From: Rhynchonema sp. JSB1_4
Lineage: Eukaryota; Nematoda; Chromadorea; Monhysterida; Xyalidae
Assembly: GCA_030248065.1 (NCBI GenBank)
Contig: JASAMV010009190.1
Coordinates: 1 to 64,000, forward strand
DNA: 64,000 bases
Direction: 5' to 3'
Shown: one piece after another, positions 35,889-47,700 of the stretch
How the letters are laid out: every line of letters starts with the position of its first letter
Position numbering within the stretch: position 1 is the first letter of the stretch
The notes under the pieces: generated by a model
The model's input: only the letters and a program-made list of their open reading frames with translations
Told to the model about the DNA's origin: nothing
Databases searched by the model: none
Position numbers and translations under genes: made by a program

Positions 35889-36165
35889 TATCTCTGTCGT
35901 GATCAGACCAAACCGACCCCCCTCCCCGCCCCGGATGTCGGCCAGGGTTCTCGGGCGTCGAGCCAGGCCAACTCATCGCACAAAACACAAAGCAAGAGAA
36001 CGGGCAGCGCGGAGCGGTCGGTGGTTTATGGTTGGACGTCCAATGTTCTGTTCCAGGCCCCGTGGTCAAGCATTAAAGTGTGTTGCTGTTTTCTGACCGA
36101 ACCCCAATCAGGACTTGTATCGTGCAACAGAATATTTGTGTTGTTTGTTGCTTGTGATTTCACAA

Positions 36166-36751
36166 AAATTGCCTGCGGCGCTTATATTTCAGTTTGAAAT
36201 GGTGTTGTGATGGACTCATACAGTTCCCAGACATCCCAACAACAGCTGCATGTATAATATAGGACACCCCACACCGTATACTGTACAGTTATTGAGCGTG
36301 TCGTAAGCTATCCACACACTTCACGTTGTTCGCCTGTTTGCAGTTGTGCGGATTAGCTATTTTTTGCTTTTGTGACACAAAGTGAGTATGGTGTGAGTCT
36401 TTATCTCTCTTCAAATTTATCCCCAAATTCACAAACAGAAGGTTGGTCTTTCCTTTGTCACATACAGTATGTATACCACATTACACACACATTACCTTCG
36501 AATTTCTCAAAGTCAAGACCAAACGGGATTAGATCGCAGGTGATTATGTAAACATGCAAGTCAGTGGAAAAGTTCTCTTTAGTGTCCCTCAAAACATACA
36601 GTACCTTACTAACATGATTTCAGAAATTTGGTTCCTCAAGAAACCAATTTTTTGGGGGTCCGGAATAAAAAAAGTGATTTTAAAAAAAAGTTTTAAAAAG
36701 TTTCTTTTTCAAAAAAAAGTTCGATAATAAAATTTTTTTAATCCAACCCTG
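36166..36751. mobile_element. Truncated reverse copy of the 53786-54566 hAT-type element
   Basis: The sequence from TTGCCTGCGGCGCTTATATTT to TAATCCAACCCTG is the reverse complement of most of the element at 53786-54566, sharing for example CCAGACATCCCAACAACAGC. The right end is complete. The other end is lost near 36166. Confidence 0.8.
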
Positions 36752-36887
36752 GTTTCGCCCTGTCAATTTTCAGTACTTTGCTTGAACTGGAACTGTTTTT
36801 TTTCATTTCAAATCACACTCATGACAAAACTATTATAGATCGGATGGGTTGCGGCGTTTTTTATGATATGGTTGAATGGGCATGATA

Positions 36888-37999
36888 ACAAGTGATTGTT
36901 GCGTTGCGTCATTTTTTATATTTGATGAGCAAAAGGGCTTGCACTCTTTGTTCACGAAAGGAAAAACAGAACTGAAACAATGGACATTACAGCGTCTCTC
37001 GAGTCCGAGTGAAACATCACACGTGCAGCCAACGGGAACTGGACAGGCGCGTACCAACTTGCCAGACATCCAGCGGTTGATTGACAGTGGAAAATACGAC
37101 AAGGAATTCTGCTCCAAGGTCAGTTTTCTAATTTTCTAGATTTCCAGCCTGCACTGTTCTGTTGCCAATTTTGAGGGTGTAATACGGGCGTAATGACGAA
37201 CAACAAGGAACGTTTCGTTATTCAGAACTTGAACCTGGAGTCCGCAGCAGAATCGTACATTTCGTCTGGAAACCCGCGTTTGGCACAGCTGTTGTTGGAG
37301 CAACACCTGGCCACGTATGGCTGCACCAGTGAAACTGCCATGCTCTTGTTGGTTCATAATTGTCTTGCAATGCAACCCGAACGTTACGGACAGGGTCTAC
37401 AAATACCATAGATAGTGACAATTCTGTTATCATGCCCGTCGGATTCGTGTTGCACAATTGGTTTTGAAGCATGAAAGAATTAATTATTGAAAACAATCGT
37501 GCAAATCACATCATACCGCGTTGCATCAGTTGAAAAGTGTCTTTTTGGATTGCCCGTTTTGACATGCTCTCGCAGACGGGCGGTGCATCAGATCCTCGTC
37601 AGTGCGCATGCACAAGATAGTCACGTCACGTGACTCCAAAACGTGCAAACACTGCGCTAGCCATTTTTAGATCGCGAGCGCTTCTGCACTTGAATGATTT
37701 TGACGAGGCCTGGCGTTGGGCTGTGATTCACGCGCAACACAAACCGATGTGTCCACGCAGTTTTGTGCTATTGGGGTCAGTTCCCTGCTTTCGTTTCTTG
37801 GTCAGAATATGAGTCTGACGTAAATGACTTCCGTCTCCCTCACTAAGCGCAATCACCAATTAATTTCAGCACGATCGCGCACACAGACGGCCAATTCGAC
37901 ACGGCAACGAAATGTTATGACCGGGCCCTGGACCGAGCCGACAAGTGTGTGGAGGAGGAAATCGATGACGACGAAATTAGCGAGATCAAGGAGCTACGC
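36888..37999 (+). CDS. TPR-like protein, at least 4 exons (ends not resolved)
   Basis: This is the only supported plus-strand gene. Exons that join in frame are about 36888/36966-37119 (…SGKYDKEFCSK|), 37226-37398 (…AAESYISSGNPRLAQLLLEQ…|), 37671-37777 (SRALLHLNDFDEAWRWAV…LLG|) and 37870-38003 (…HTDGQFDTATKCYDRALDR…). The A/L/G spacing of RALLHLNDFDEAWRWA and GQFDTATKCYDRALDRA fits tetratricopeptide helices, a protein-interaction fold. The third exon's frame continues at a gap before 37671 that may hide another exon. No stop codon with a matching splice was found after the last exon, which ends in acidic EEEIDDDEISEIKELRS. It may be a gene fragment. The specific TPR family is unknown. Confidence 0.5.
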
Positions 38000-38003
38000 T
38001 CGG

Positions 38004-38886
38004 TTGGTGATGTTTCGATTACGGTTGAGTTGGCTATGAAATTACGTGTCCCGCGCTATCATCCTGGTCTTTGCGGCTTGCCTTTGAGTCGTGTTTCGGC
38101 TTGTTGATCTGTGGTCAACTCAGATCGCCTAATTCAGGCCGCATGCCACGTAGTATTTCTCGCGCTCACGCTGTGAGATGACGAAATGAGTTGACCACAT
38201 CAACTATAGCAGCTTTTCCAATATACCATGTACACGTACTGAGGCTACGTTAACCAGCGTTACAGCTGAAATCCCTCTGTGCTGTGCCTAGTGCACTGAC
38301 CGAAATTTGGTGGCACTCGTAAATCTTCGAGCAAGACAGCACCGATCCAATCCTATTGCAGCTGGCTGCTCAAGGTGTGCGTCTGCGATCGGCCATTATT
38401 TGATATTTCCCATATGGGCAGCAAATCAGCCATGATGTTATTCAGCATACAGTATATTATGATTGTTACGCCATGTTTTACCCATTCCTTACTACAAATT
38501 ATCAGTTGTTTGCCACGGTGAGCATATGCAAGTTATTTTCGTTGCCATTTATTGTTCAGATAACCATATCCATAGCCACATCTTTACCTAGTTCCAGGTA
38601 TACATTACCAATTTCAGGCTCACACCGTTGCTATTTATTCAGTTTAATAAAATCTTTTGTTAGTAGTCGGGCCAACGAAATTTCATAATTGATGTAAGCC
38701 AGAACTTGGCCAGCAACTAGACAACAAAAAATTGACATTACATTCGTAATCCCACAAGACATGCAGAAACACAACAGAACTTAACTAGGCACGGCAATGA
38801 TGCAAAAACAGACTTTTGGACGGGAAAAGACAAAGCACAAGCACAGGTGGCAGGAGAAACAAGACACTCATGAAAAAAACAACAAC
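38004..38886. other. Intergenic between the TPR-like exons and the F-box array
   Basis: No exon, repeat with defined ends or RNA gene was recognised. The two neighbouring genes converge here, so 3' untranslated regions are expected. Confidence 0.4.
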
Positions 38887-41800
38887 TTACGGATAGAAAT
38901 CCTCAACATCCCAGTCCGAATTATCATCATCTTCATCTGATCCCTCTAGATCTTCATAATCGTAATCAAATCCCATTCCAACAGCCAATTCATGAATATT
39001 CGATAGGCTGAATCGATGGTTCACCAGTTCAACTTTGAATTGCTGCTCATCGATTTTGAATTCGATTGCGAACATGTCTGCAAATCATGAACGTTCAATA
39101 TCATGCAACAAATTGTAAATTTCAAAAATTTTAAAATGAGCTAACCGTCCCCATCATCATCCAACACAAATGTTTCGTTTTTGAATCGATCGCCCCCAAA
39201 CTGTGCGTGCAGCGCGGTGGTGAATTCGGCCGAATTGATTTCGTTCAGGTACTCAGCATCCTGTGCACGTCAGAAATGATGGTTTTGCGCTCACGTTATC
39301 ACTCGTTTGTTCAGATCAACAGCGGCACGTTTCCACGTCTATGCAGAGCTTCAACTTGCATCAGCCTGGCTGCTATCTTTGTTATCATGCCCATCGAAGC
39401 GAAGCAGATGTAGCAACAACCTCAGCATCTCCAATATTGCCATCCTGATCCAGCAAGGTGCGCATCAGATTCCAATTCTGCACACGCAACACCACTTGAT
39501 CACCACGATCACCCGCCGGATCAACGAACCGATCGATAATTGTGGCGAATTGCGACATCGTAATCAAAATATGACGATCGGATTGGCCCGAGATCAACAC
39601 TTTGTTCAGCTGACGGTAACCGGCCAGCAGGGTGAACAGAGAGTTCAGACTTTCGCCTGAAAAAGTAAAACAGCGTCGTCTTCGCATCACAAACAGTGGG
39701 CGCGCTGTCAAATTTTGGTGATAGTGGGTGATATTTTCGAAACGGTGTAAAGGTCAGCTGGGTGTAAAGGTCGGTGGAAAGCTCGGTGTGAGAAAGTTCA
39801 GTGTAAGCTCGGCGTAAGCTTGAAACATTGGACGCTGAGCAAGCAGCAGCCGCGCGTTTCTAAACGAATGGTCAACTTTGACAGTCTGCTGTGCTAATGT
39901 AAATCGTTTGTTTGCAATCTAGTTCATTTAAGCTGGTTGCAGAAATGTTTTAAAAGAATATTTTTAAGTTGCCTGACATTCCGCCTTAAAGGGGAAATTG
40001 CACATTCCTAATCGCCTTTCAAACTCTACAAGTGTTTAGACAGTCGTGTGGGCATCATGAAAGTCAAATCACTTGGTACAAACTCTCAAACATGTACCCA
40101 GGAGAAGTAGTTTAAAGGGAACAATCGGGAAGAAAATTCGGCGCGGACCGGCTGAATTTCCACCTGCGCATTCAGGCAAATTTCCTGATCAAAAAGCTGT
40201 CAAGGCGACAGAATTTTTCGCACGATTCTTGAAACTCACTAACTATAGAATTTCGCTTTTCTTTATATTTCGAATTTCGACGAATTGTTCCAGCGTGACA
40301 AGCAGAGCATGAAACATTTGGCAGACACGCTGGAACAATTCGTCGAAATTCGAAATATAAAGAAAAGCGAAATTCTATAGTTAGTGAGTTTCAAGAATCG
40401 TGCGAAACATTCTGTCGCCTTGACAGCTTTTTGATCAGGCAATTTGCCTGAATGCGCAGGTAGAAATTCGGCCGGTCCGCGCCGAATTTTGTTCCCAGTG
40501 GCTTGTCTTAAACGGAATCTCCTGGGTACATGTTTGAGAGTTTGTACCAAATTATTTGATTTTTGTGATGCCCACATTGCTGTCTATACACTTGTAAAAC
40601 TTGAAAGGCGATTAGTAATGTGCAATTTCCCCTTTAAGGCTATTGAGAAATTGAACATTCACTGACGGCGGTACCAAAAAATTTGAGGCCGCTAACTGAT
40701 CGCAGCACGAAATCAAAACGGCTCCGTAAAAGGTCACGAATTTTATAAATATCGTTTAAAAACGCTTGTGCAACTAGCCTAAACAAACAATATTGCAAAC
40801 AGACGATCTACACTTGCACAGCAGACTGTCAAAGTTGACCTTTCGTTTAGAAACGCGCGTCTGCTGCTGGCTCAGCGTGCACTGTTTGAAGCTTACACTG
40901 AACTTTCTCACACCGAGCTTTCCACCGACCTTTACACCCAACTGACCTTTACACCGTTTCGAAAATATCACCAATAGTAAATTTGTAAATTCACCGCCTT
41001 GCACTAAAGTACGCCCCATAGTTAATGTCCACGTCTAAACCGGAACGCTAACCACGAGCAGTTCTGAAACATTGCGCACAGCTGCGCTGGCTGTCACGCT
41101 GCGTGTGTGTTTACTGCTTACTGTCTGAAAGTTTCAAACGTTGATTTTCTGGTTCAGATTTGGACATTAACTATGGGGCGCACCTCACTGCACGACAGCG
41201 AATTAGGAAGTTTATGACAGGTACACGAGCTTGTGTTAAAATCAAAACAGAAATTTACGCATGAAGCCATGATCAATTAACACCAACTTTGTTCAGATCC
41301 AATCACCAGCCCCAACGCTATTTGATACCACGCATTCATGGTTACCCACTATTTCAAAAAACCATGTCAATGTCAAAAAACGCAAATAGATACCTACCGT
41401 CCGTAATAGTGGTGTCATCCGTGGACGTGTCAGTGAACGTGATTGAAACATCAGTCAGCTTGGCAAACACCAGTGCGTGGTTGTTGACAGCACCGAATAA
41501 TTGTTGACGAATGTCGCATGTGGGCCCGAGATCATGAATTGTCAGTTTCAGCGATGTCAGGGTGCCGATCGACATGCTGAAGATGTGACAGGCCTCATCA
41601 TGCTACAGTACCAGCTGCAATTTTTGGCTATTTGATGCCTGTGCCTGCAGGCCCTACGTGCACAGTGCATGAGAGGTCACAGACGCAGGCTCATGTCCTT
41701 GATGCGCCTGCAGCCTCGGCGGATGCACCGCTGACCTTGCATTTTTGTGTGGAGCCTCCAGGCGCAGGCCTCAATCAGCCAAAAATGGCAGCTGGTACTG

Positions 41801-43999
41801 TACCTGCAAGGTATGTTTTATGACAGCATGTGAGCTGCGGCATGTTCACAGTCATTTTTCAGGGACCTTACCGCCTGATGGTCTAGCGCATTCGCAAAGA
41901 CGATGTCCCGGTGCACCGGCCGTCTGTGGAACAATATGAATGGGGCACCATGCTGCTGATACACTGTCTTCAGTTCAACCTACGCTCTACAGTGCAGCAG
42001 CACACTTTGCAAAAGTTTTGAGGCATAAACCCTCACCACCAACCTGTTCATAAACTGAGTCCATCGTTCCAAGTCCATGGTTGGTGTCATCAACGGAACG
42101 TCGATGTGCGTCAGACACTGGGGTGGTTGTTCGATCAGCGAATCGATCATTTCACGAATTCGAAACAGATCGTGGAATGACAGTCGCTGACATTGAAAGT
42201 CAGTCATGAAATGTTTGCAGCACATTAAAATAACAAACATAAAAAATACCTGAATTTTGCATCTGTACGGTTTGACCAGTGTGACCACAGAGGGTTCGTC
42301 TTGTTCAATGGGCAGTACAGCTCTGTGATCGAGATTGAGCGCTGATATACGGGGCATGACGACAGACAGCAGACGTTGGAAATAATCGAACTGCGCTTCG
42401 TCTGTAACTCAGTCTTTACATTTAGGCGCTGAATCTTTCAAAAAACTCCGGATGACATTGAATGAGGGATGCGAGAGCATTGTGTAACTGTTGTATTTAG
42501 CAAATTATTGAAAAAATTAACTTAAGAGTCATGTCTACACCTAGGTTTCGCGGGGTATTCGAGACGTCGCCGCTCGTCAGCCGAATAGCACAAACGCCAT
42601 GTGAAACTCACTTAGTAAAAAGATAAATTTCAAACAAATTACTTTTAAAAAAATTATTTTTAGAAAAATTGTTAATTTGTAGCACCATTGTGACTTAGAA
42701 AAGGAAAAAGAATATCATGAAAGGCTTTGTGATTTTGTTGAGAAGGCTGCATTTATATAAGCGCGGCTTACGGGCCACGTTATCGCAATCGCAAATTGCA
42801 TCATTTAAGTACTGTATATAACCAGTTTTGCACCCACGGCCCTGATGCGGCGACACTTCCAGCGTGCTGACCTCAATTTGTTGCGTGTTGACGCAAACAG
42901 CGAGCAGAAACTGGGCGAAACGGAACGCAGCCGCAAAAGTGGTTATACAAATGCGGCTTGCGGTTGCGGGCCGCATACCGCGTTTGCATAAATACAGCCT
43001 GAGCTAACTTCTGCGTTCAAGTGTCACCGTCAGAGTATCAAGGTGGGGCAGTGGCAAATCAGCAGCTGCGAGCAGTGCGATCAAGCGATCCACAGCTGCA
43101 CCACGCAGGTCCGGTGTGCTGAAAGGGAAAAATAGATAAGGAGAAGACAAATTTCGGTACAGTAGCACTGATGCTGTGCTGGTGCGCTGACCTCTGTGAA
43201 AACAGACCACTCATGCACAAACCAGTTCAAAAAATGAGAATACCGAATTGACAAAAATGAACGATCACAAACCTGAATCCCCTCGGCGCCGCGTCAACAA
43301 CCAGATGTTTCACCCTGACACACAGTCGGAGCACAGGCAGAGCACGGTCATTCAAGAATGACACCAGGTCTTGGCCGGTTTCAATTTCGTTTTGGTTGGG
43401 CAGAATCGGCAGTTGCACTGTTCTGGTGTCGATCAGCTGAACGGCGGGCGTGTCACGGTCTTTGGCTGTGATCACCTGCGAATACCGACAGTTGAACACC
43501 AGCGTTGCTGAAGCTTTGTGAGCAGCAATGTCAGGCGCGCACAAAACACCAGCTAGCGCTTTTCTCATGCATTTGCACTGACGGTGACCCGATGCACAAC
43601 CAGTCTGCGAAAACTGTGTTCGAAATGTTTTTAGCATGGCTCATCAAATCAAAAATGGCTTCCGCAGCAATTATGAAAGCTTTGACCGAGAACGCTAACC
43701 AGTTTGGAGATATGATTCCAGGCCTCACTCGTGTAGAGCATACGATGGAACTCTCGACAGACAGCTGACAACGAGGTTCGGTCATTCGCATCGGTGATGT
43801 GCGAAAACACCAATTTACCGAACAGGGACAACAACTGAGGCGGAATCGAACAGACTGGTTTGGCTTCCTATGATCGCAAATAGTTAAGGTTGACAACTGC
43901 AAGACTAGCGTATTCAAGACACAGCATGTATCACACAACAACCTGAATATCGGCTTGATTGCCAGCAGACGAGGTGTTTTTCTTCTTGCGACTCTCCAT
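38887..43999 (-). CDS. F-box-like protein with acidic tail, copy F4
   Basis: Start MESRKKKNTSSAGNQ at 43999. The second exon (about 43870-43690) encodes an F-box-like domain: IPPQLLSLFGKLVFSHI, DRTSLSAVCREFH and YTSEAWNHI. Further blocks shared with the sister copies are: LPILPNQ…ALPVLRLCVRVKHLV (about 43490-43270), LPHLDTLTVTLERRS (about 43110-43020), LSVVMPRISALNL (about 42420-42250), CLTHIDVPLM (about 42190-42030), CDIRQQLFGAVNNHALVF (about 41580-41400), LISGQSDRHILIT (about 39660-39420), FTTALHAQFGGDRFKN (about 39260-39150) and a last exon with FAIEFKIDEQQFKVELVNH and an acidic tail (SDEDDDNSDWDVEDFYP). F-box proteins recruit substrates to SCF ubiquitin ligases. The rest is not a family I can name. 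This copy lacks two introns present in F1 and F3. A 1.26-kb palindrome sits in one intron. It seems intact. Confidence 0.72.
39720..40980. mobile_element. 1.26-kb foldback palindrome in an intron of F4
   Basis: The two arms (about 39720-40315 and 40317-40980) are inverted copies around a centre near 40316. Both tips carry ATATTTTCGAAACGGTGTAAA and the GGTCGGTGGAAAGCTCGG segment. A likely 4-bp duplication is TAGT. A 220-bp relative lies at 51839-52064. The arms differ by scattered changes. It has no coding capacity. Confidence 0.88.
41009..41187. mobile_element. Small MITE with CGCCCCATAGTTAATGTCC ends
   Basis: Terminal inverted repeats CGCCCCATAGTTAATGTCCA and TGGACATTAACTATGGGGCG bracket about 180 bp in the same F4 intron as the large palindrome. 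Target duplication is unclear. Confidence 0.75.
42747..43000. mobile_element. MITE with imperfect CTGCATTTAT…CGCGG ends, in an F4 intron
   Basis: The left end CTGCATTTATATAAGCGCGG and the right end CCGCGTTTGCATAAATACAG are imperfect inverted repeats of about 40 bp. The interior includes GCTGACCTCAATTTGTTGCG, which also occurs inside the MITE at 61480-61843. Confidence 0.55.
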
Positions 44000-44750
44000 G
44001 GTGCATCTGCGAGCTCAACAGAAGAAATAAGAAAGCGGACGCTTTTCTGAGCTGAAATATACCATGTCAGTCACAAAGGGCCCATGAAAAAAAAGAGTAC
44101 AGAAATGAAGAAAACGATAACACTGGGTCAAACAGTGCGGATGCCAGTGCACCAACATCACAAAAATTCGATGGCAAGACAGCAATACAACGTTATTTAT
44201 TGCACATCAGACGCAGGCGAAACACAATTGGCATGGAAATGCATAATAATCTCATCAACTCATATCGATCAACTGAAAAAACTGCGTGCGTCGATAGTCC
44301 GCAATCAAATATCAAATAGCAACAAGTCTCTAAATTTAACCATCGAAAAAGAAAAAATAAAAACACCTGGCTCATGAGATCCCGCCGAATGCAACGAGTG
44401 GCAGGAAAACAATAATGCATTGACACAGAATGGCGAACTCAAACACTGAAATTGGGCCTCCAACGGAACAAAACACGTGATACGTTACATTATTATAATC
44501 AAACTCAACAATAAGCACATCATATTGAATACCATAGAATCGTCAATCACTCGATGAAGTATCACCCAGATAATGCATCCCCGATCGCGGCTCGCAGATT
44601 GCAGCACAGCCAGCTCCGTTCAACAAATTATTCCGGAACATCAAATACGAATCGTCCGAATCTGAATGTCATGGTTTACCAAACAGTGGTCAAGCTCGGG
44701 CGTTTTGCAATTTCGTCAAATCTTGCAAAAAACACATTTGCTAATTTTAT
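44000..44750. other. Intergenic between F3 and F4
   Basis: No gene or bounded repeat was recognised. The short frames on the plus strand show no similarity or splice context. This spacer should contain the F4 promoter. Confidence 0.4.
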
Positions 44751-47700
44751 CTAACCATCCAAAACATGCTCACTCGCACAATGTTTGTGATTGACCACGT
44801 GGAACTCGAACGCGCGCTCCTCCACACTGAACGCGATCGTGACCAGATTCGGATGAAAATTACTCTCTGAGAACGAGAAGAAACAGATGAGCAATTTACT
44901 TTCAAATTCAGGGTGAAATAATCAAATTGACGAGAGAAAAAACGCGACAAGAACATGTGTACCTTGTTCAGCATCTTTGACCACGACCGAGCCATTGAAT
45001 CGTTCCGGCCCAAACTGGGCGTGCAGCGCTGCTTCCCAGACACAGGCATCTAGAGTGCACAGTTGGGGCAAGTCGCGAGCCTAATGGTTCTAACTGTTAC
45101 TAAGAGCGAACTTAGGTTAAAATCCGGAATCCGGATCCGGAAAACACAAAAATTTACATGAAAAAAATAATGCGTTTTCCGGAAATATTTCCGGATTCCG
45201 ATTCTCGGATTCAACCTAAGCTCGCCCTAATGTCGGCTGGTCAGGCGATAAACTAAAATGTGGTCACCTGTTGAATGCAAAAATGTTAAGCTCACTTCGA
45301 ACTCGACATCGAGACTGTCCGCGTCAGATCCGGGATCGAAATCGTCATCAGGCACCACCAAACGCCAACATGTGAAATGCAGTTGTATGGAGTTGCCGCG
45401 CTCTGAAGTACTGAAAACCGGACATTTACCAGACATTTGGTACTGAATTAGACTTATGAAATGCAAAAAGCAATATTGCACTGCACTTTAAAAAAAAGTA
45501 GACAAACACACCAGAATTTGTTAGCGATCGACGCAATCTCATTCGATGTGACGGGAATCGGTCGATCGGACTCACCTTCGATGTTCACGGTCGACAACAG
45601 TGGGAAACTGGCAAACATCGACATCAACGAGACCAGATCCGATCCTGGAGCATATTGTTGACGAGCGTACTACTGACTCACGTGCAGTGGTGTAGTTGGG
45701 TGAGGGGGGTTACCCCCCTGCCCCTGGTATGGGAAATCGGCCGGGGTATGGGGAATGGGAAATTTTTGACTTTTGGAACAAGCACCCCTAAGAAATGACT
45801 TTGTGACCCCGAGAAGTAAAAAATTGACCATTTTTGGCCTAAAAATGTCAAAAATCGCTTGCTGCCGCAAGAAAACTCTGTTTTAAGCACTTTTAGACCA
45901 CTTTTTGCTACTTTTAGAAGATTTTTTGGGCCATTTTTTTCAGAAACCCCCTCGGGTATGGGAATTTTTTAAATTTTTGGAGAAATCCCCTCCCCCTGGT
46001 ATGGGAAATTTTTGATTTTTGGGGGCATGTATGGGAACTTCCCGAAAATTGGGCTGGGTATGGCAAAATTTCGATTTCTCAAAGACACCACTGCTCACGT
46101 GTGCCGGTATTTTTAAACTTGCTTGGTTGTCGTCAACCCGTTTCGCAGGACCACATAATCAGGCCAAGCCAATCAAGCTTGATATCGGACATACAGCAGT
46201 GATGTAGTTGGTCCGAGCAAGAAACCTAGCTAGCTGGAGGGGTCCGGCGCAAGAAAGCTAGCTAGCTAGCCGGGTACCCCGATTTGGGGGGTATTGGTCC
46301 AGAAGTCAAAAACAGGGGTATAAAATTTGGTCTAAATTATGCTAAAATAAGCGTTAAATTGCGTACTTTTTGTGCACGTGTGAGAAAATTTGAACGAATT
46401 TGACCATTTTGGCCCACAAAATGGTCATTTTGGCACTAAAATCAACACTTTTCTTACTTGATGACCGGAGCAAGAAAGCTATCCAGCCAGTTTGGGGGTA
46501 TGGGTTTCGGAGCAAGAAAGCTACCTAGCAGTGGGGGGGGGTAATACCCCCCCCCCCCCAACCACATCACTGACATACAGTAGGTCAAGTCAGATCACAA
46601 AATAGTAGGCTCGGCAATAGATTACCAAATTTCATGACCAACCTGTTTTGATTGTGCGGTCATCCAAATCGGAGAATTGATGGAACGCAATCTCAACAGT
46701 GCGCAATGCGCTGAACACACTGGCATAATCGTTGATGCCAGTGAACAGCTGCTGCCTGATATCCACTTGATCGTCAAGATCAGGTGCCAGGTCAGAGTCG
46801 AAGTCAGGCTTGTAGTCAAAAGGTTGCTCGCCGATTGCTTCCATTAGGTCCAACATCAATACTTCCAGCGTATCATGGGGCATCCTGCAACACTTGGGAC
46901 AAAAATTCAACGGAACGGAGTCCATACATACAAAGGCATTATCGTACATCATGGAGGGCAAAGGCCATGTTCTTTTCACAATCATTGGGCACCAAACTTT
47001 TGCGTCGTTGAAACGTTTCTGATGTAGAACCAGTTTTTTACCCACTTGTTCATGCATTCAATCCATTTGTTCTCTTCCTTTAGCAAGGACACGGTGATGG
47101 GCAGTCCAATGCATTTCAAGGTCGTCGGCGGATTCGCAACCAAGTTATCCAACCAGAAACAAACCTCCGATCGGTTGTACACTAAGACGCACATGTGGTG
47201 GATGGTGAAACTCTGTAAAAGTATCAGCAGACCGTTGTTGAAACAGTGTTTTCTGAGAGAACTGGACCAAGTTTACATATTTTACTGTGCCTGTGCCCCC
47301 TTTTCAAGCTTTCGTCAGAAATGGGAAGGCGGCGATCATGAAGAAAAGGCAGCAAATAATCAAGTGACCGCAATGTCGAAGTGTGCAAACATGCACCTGG
47401 AATTTATCGTTATATGCCTGAATGGCTCGCATAATGTCGTACGGTTCGTGTGATTCACTCGGTTTGCGATAAAATTTGCGGTCCTGGTTTGGGCGGATGT
47501 CAACCTGCAAAGTTAACAGATGGAAGGAGCCGTTGGTATTTCACACATTTTCAACAAAACACTAACCGTGATCAACAATAACAGCGATCCGCCACACTAC
47601 ATTGCGAACCACCGCTTATTGCTATATCGTGCCGTATTTGTGTGCTGCGTTGCGTACTATTATAAACATAAGCACTGCATGATAACACACCTTGAGTACA

